This document shows, piece after piece, positions 62,783 to 64,000 of a DNA stretch of 64,000 nucleotides. The stretch lies in assembly GCA_038502055.1 (NCBI GenBank), contig JAXRKN010000039.1, positions 496,001 to 560,000 on the forward strand. Reading direction: 5' to 3'. The number at the start of each line of letters is the position of its first letter. Position 1 is the stretch's first letter. This DNA comes from Tanytarsus gracilentus. Lineage: Eukaryota > Arthropoda > Insecta > Diptera > Chironomidae. The notes below the pieces were generated by a model, which worked only from the letters and a program-made list of their open reading frames with translations, made no database searches and had not been told where the DNA came from. A program made the translations under genes and the position numbers.

Positions 62783-64000
62783 TACTTAATTTCTCTTTTT
62801 TCCCGAAGAATTTGCTGTAATAATTTTTTCATCTCTTCATGCTGATGATGAATGCTCTTTTTTAAATGTTTCACTTCTGCCTCCAAATTCTCGATTTTCT
62901 CCTTGAAAGTTCTATCGTGATTATGTCTTTTCTCAACGATTGCACTTAATTTTTTGCAAGATTTCTCATCGAGGAAATATTTTTGATTAGAGCCACCATG
63001 CGTTTGAAGGATGTGAAACCGTTTTTGATTCAACTCGTATTTAACAGTTTTGGTTTTAAAATCAATGCAGAGATTATCGATTTTATGAAGATAAGGGTAA
63101 CGACGTACCAAAAGGGTCATTATGTAAATTATAATATTTTTGATTGGAGTAAAATGACAATTTTTGCTGTTAAAAAAATTAATTAGTTTGAATTATTAAT
63201 ATTTTAAAATTATTCTACCTTGTTTTCCAGTAGATATCACAAACAACTTTCTCACTCTCTACGGCACTTCTAATCTGTTGCTTTAAATTCAAAAACTCTG
63301 CCTGTATTCGAAGCTGTGCCACGTCGCTAATAGCTAAACCATTAATCAAGTTAAAAAGGATGAAAGAAGTACAAACAAAAAGTAAAAATAGGATTTGCTT
63401 TGCTGCTGAGTCGAGAGTGTACGGATCGATTGTAAATTCTCCAGAGAGCATCATTAAAGTCTTTTGAAATGATGTGAATGGATTTTCAAAGTTTCTAAAA
63501 ATTGTTTCATTATCCTCGAGAATATTTTCTAATGTCCTAGTGAACATCAAAGCGGGTTCTTTAAACTGCTCAAAAGCTGTGTGATTTGTTGTCATCGAGT
63601 AGTTATTCCAATCTCTTCTCAATTGTCTCCAAGGGGAAGGACTCGTGTTATAGAGTGGAGGTTTAAAAACCACACAAAAACTGAATGTAAATGCAATGAT
63701 CACCACAATGAAAATTGTAAAAAATTTCATGAAAGTGTTTGTGACCTGTTTAAGCATGAACATGTAAATGGACATCGAAGGATATGGCAGAATGCTCAAG
63801 AGTTCGACAGTTGCTGTATAAAAATATTTAATTATTAATTTAAATTTAAAAATCATTCAAATTACTCACCTAAAATAATTAGAAAGGCAGAAGGGATGCT
63901 TAGCAACTCCCTTGCATCAGTTATTGTGTATTTTTTCATACCCCAAAGTATAACAAGCGACATCGTGATCAGCAAAATTTCAAATTGATTACTTTTTTTC
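62782..64000 (-). CDS. TRPA-family cation channel (painless/pyrexia-like), C-terminal part, partial
   Basis: Minus-strand exons joined in phase: 64000(partial)-63870, 63813-63219 and 63166-62782, all GT-AG, ending in TAA at 62784-62782. The encoded part reads, in order: a membrane segment (ILLITMSLVILWG), SILPYPSMSIYMFMLK, a second hydrophobic span with FMKFFTIFIVVIIAFTFSF, the pore region with LMMLSGEF, the last membrane helix with FILFNLINGLAISDV, and a cytoplasmic tail ending in a Lys/Glu-rich coiled-coil-like stretch. The pore (M-x-(T/S)-G-E-F/D) and the (N/L)xxNGLA(V/I)SD segment are typical of insect TRPA channels such as painless and pyrexia, which sense heat and noxious stimuli. The ankyrin repeats would be outside the window, and the exact paralogue cannot be decided here. 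Confidence 0.84.

Noticed and set aside
1..64000. CRISPR array, bacterial operon or phage-like system
   Set aside because: Sequence is eukaryotic (spliced genes, AATAAA signals, DINE-type repeats); the tandem arrays present have no spacers.

Overview
The window is strongly AT-rich animal DNA. It has GT-AG introns (mostly short ones within the coding part), long non-coding stretches full of (CT)n/(GA)n, (GT)n and poly-T tracts, and Helitron/DINE-type repeats of a kind described from flies. The recognisable genes (PARG, winged eye, a TRPA channel) point to an insect, most likely a dipteran; a nematoceran midge is my guess, but the sequence alone does not fix the taxon.

Layout. (1) About 94-532, + strand: the last two coding exons of a poly(ADP-ribose) glycohydrolase gene that starts upstream of the window. 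(2) About 0.7-43.8 kb: a very long stretch with no convincing protein-coding gene. It contains two leader-like segments, each ending in a consensus splice donor (about 1300-2030 and 18380-19158), which I read as candidate alternative 5' UTR exons of winged eye. It also contains two copies of a 1.1-1.3 kb non-autonomous Helentron-like (DINE/HINE) element in the same orientation (17287-18376 and 38958-40295), simple repeats, and a perfect 13-bp-stem hairpin at 15419-15447. (3) 43793-61166, + strand: the full coding sequence of a winged eye (wge)/TNRC18/BAHCC1-family chromatin protein. I reconstructed it as 14 exons joined in phase to about 1701 residues. It has a disordered Ser/Thr/Gln/Pro-rich N-terminal half with SUMO-type motifs, several Lys/His-rich tracts, a tandem Tudor-like region and a C-terminal BAH domain. 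(4) 47899-48240, - strand, inside the first coding intron of wge: a probable nested two-exon gene for a 75-residue Cys-containing protein. (5) 62782 to the window end, - strand: the C-terminal part of a TRPA-type cation channel, convergent with wge.

There is no operon-like logic. wge dominates the window, and the large upstream region probably holds its alternative promoters and enhancers. The least ordinary items are the two structurally complete HINE copies with their internally grown tandem arrays, the nested antisense gene, the in-frame splice alternatives in wge, and a possible internal wge promoter just upstream of an exon that opens with an in-frame ATG.
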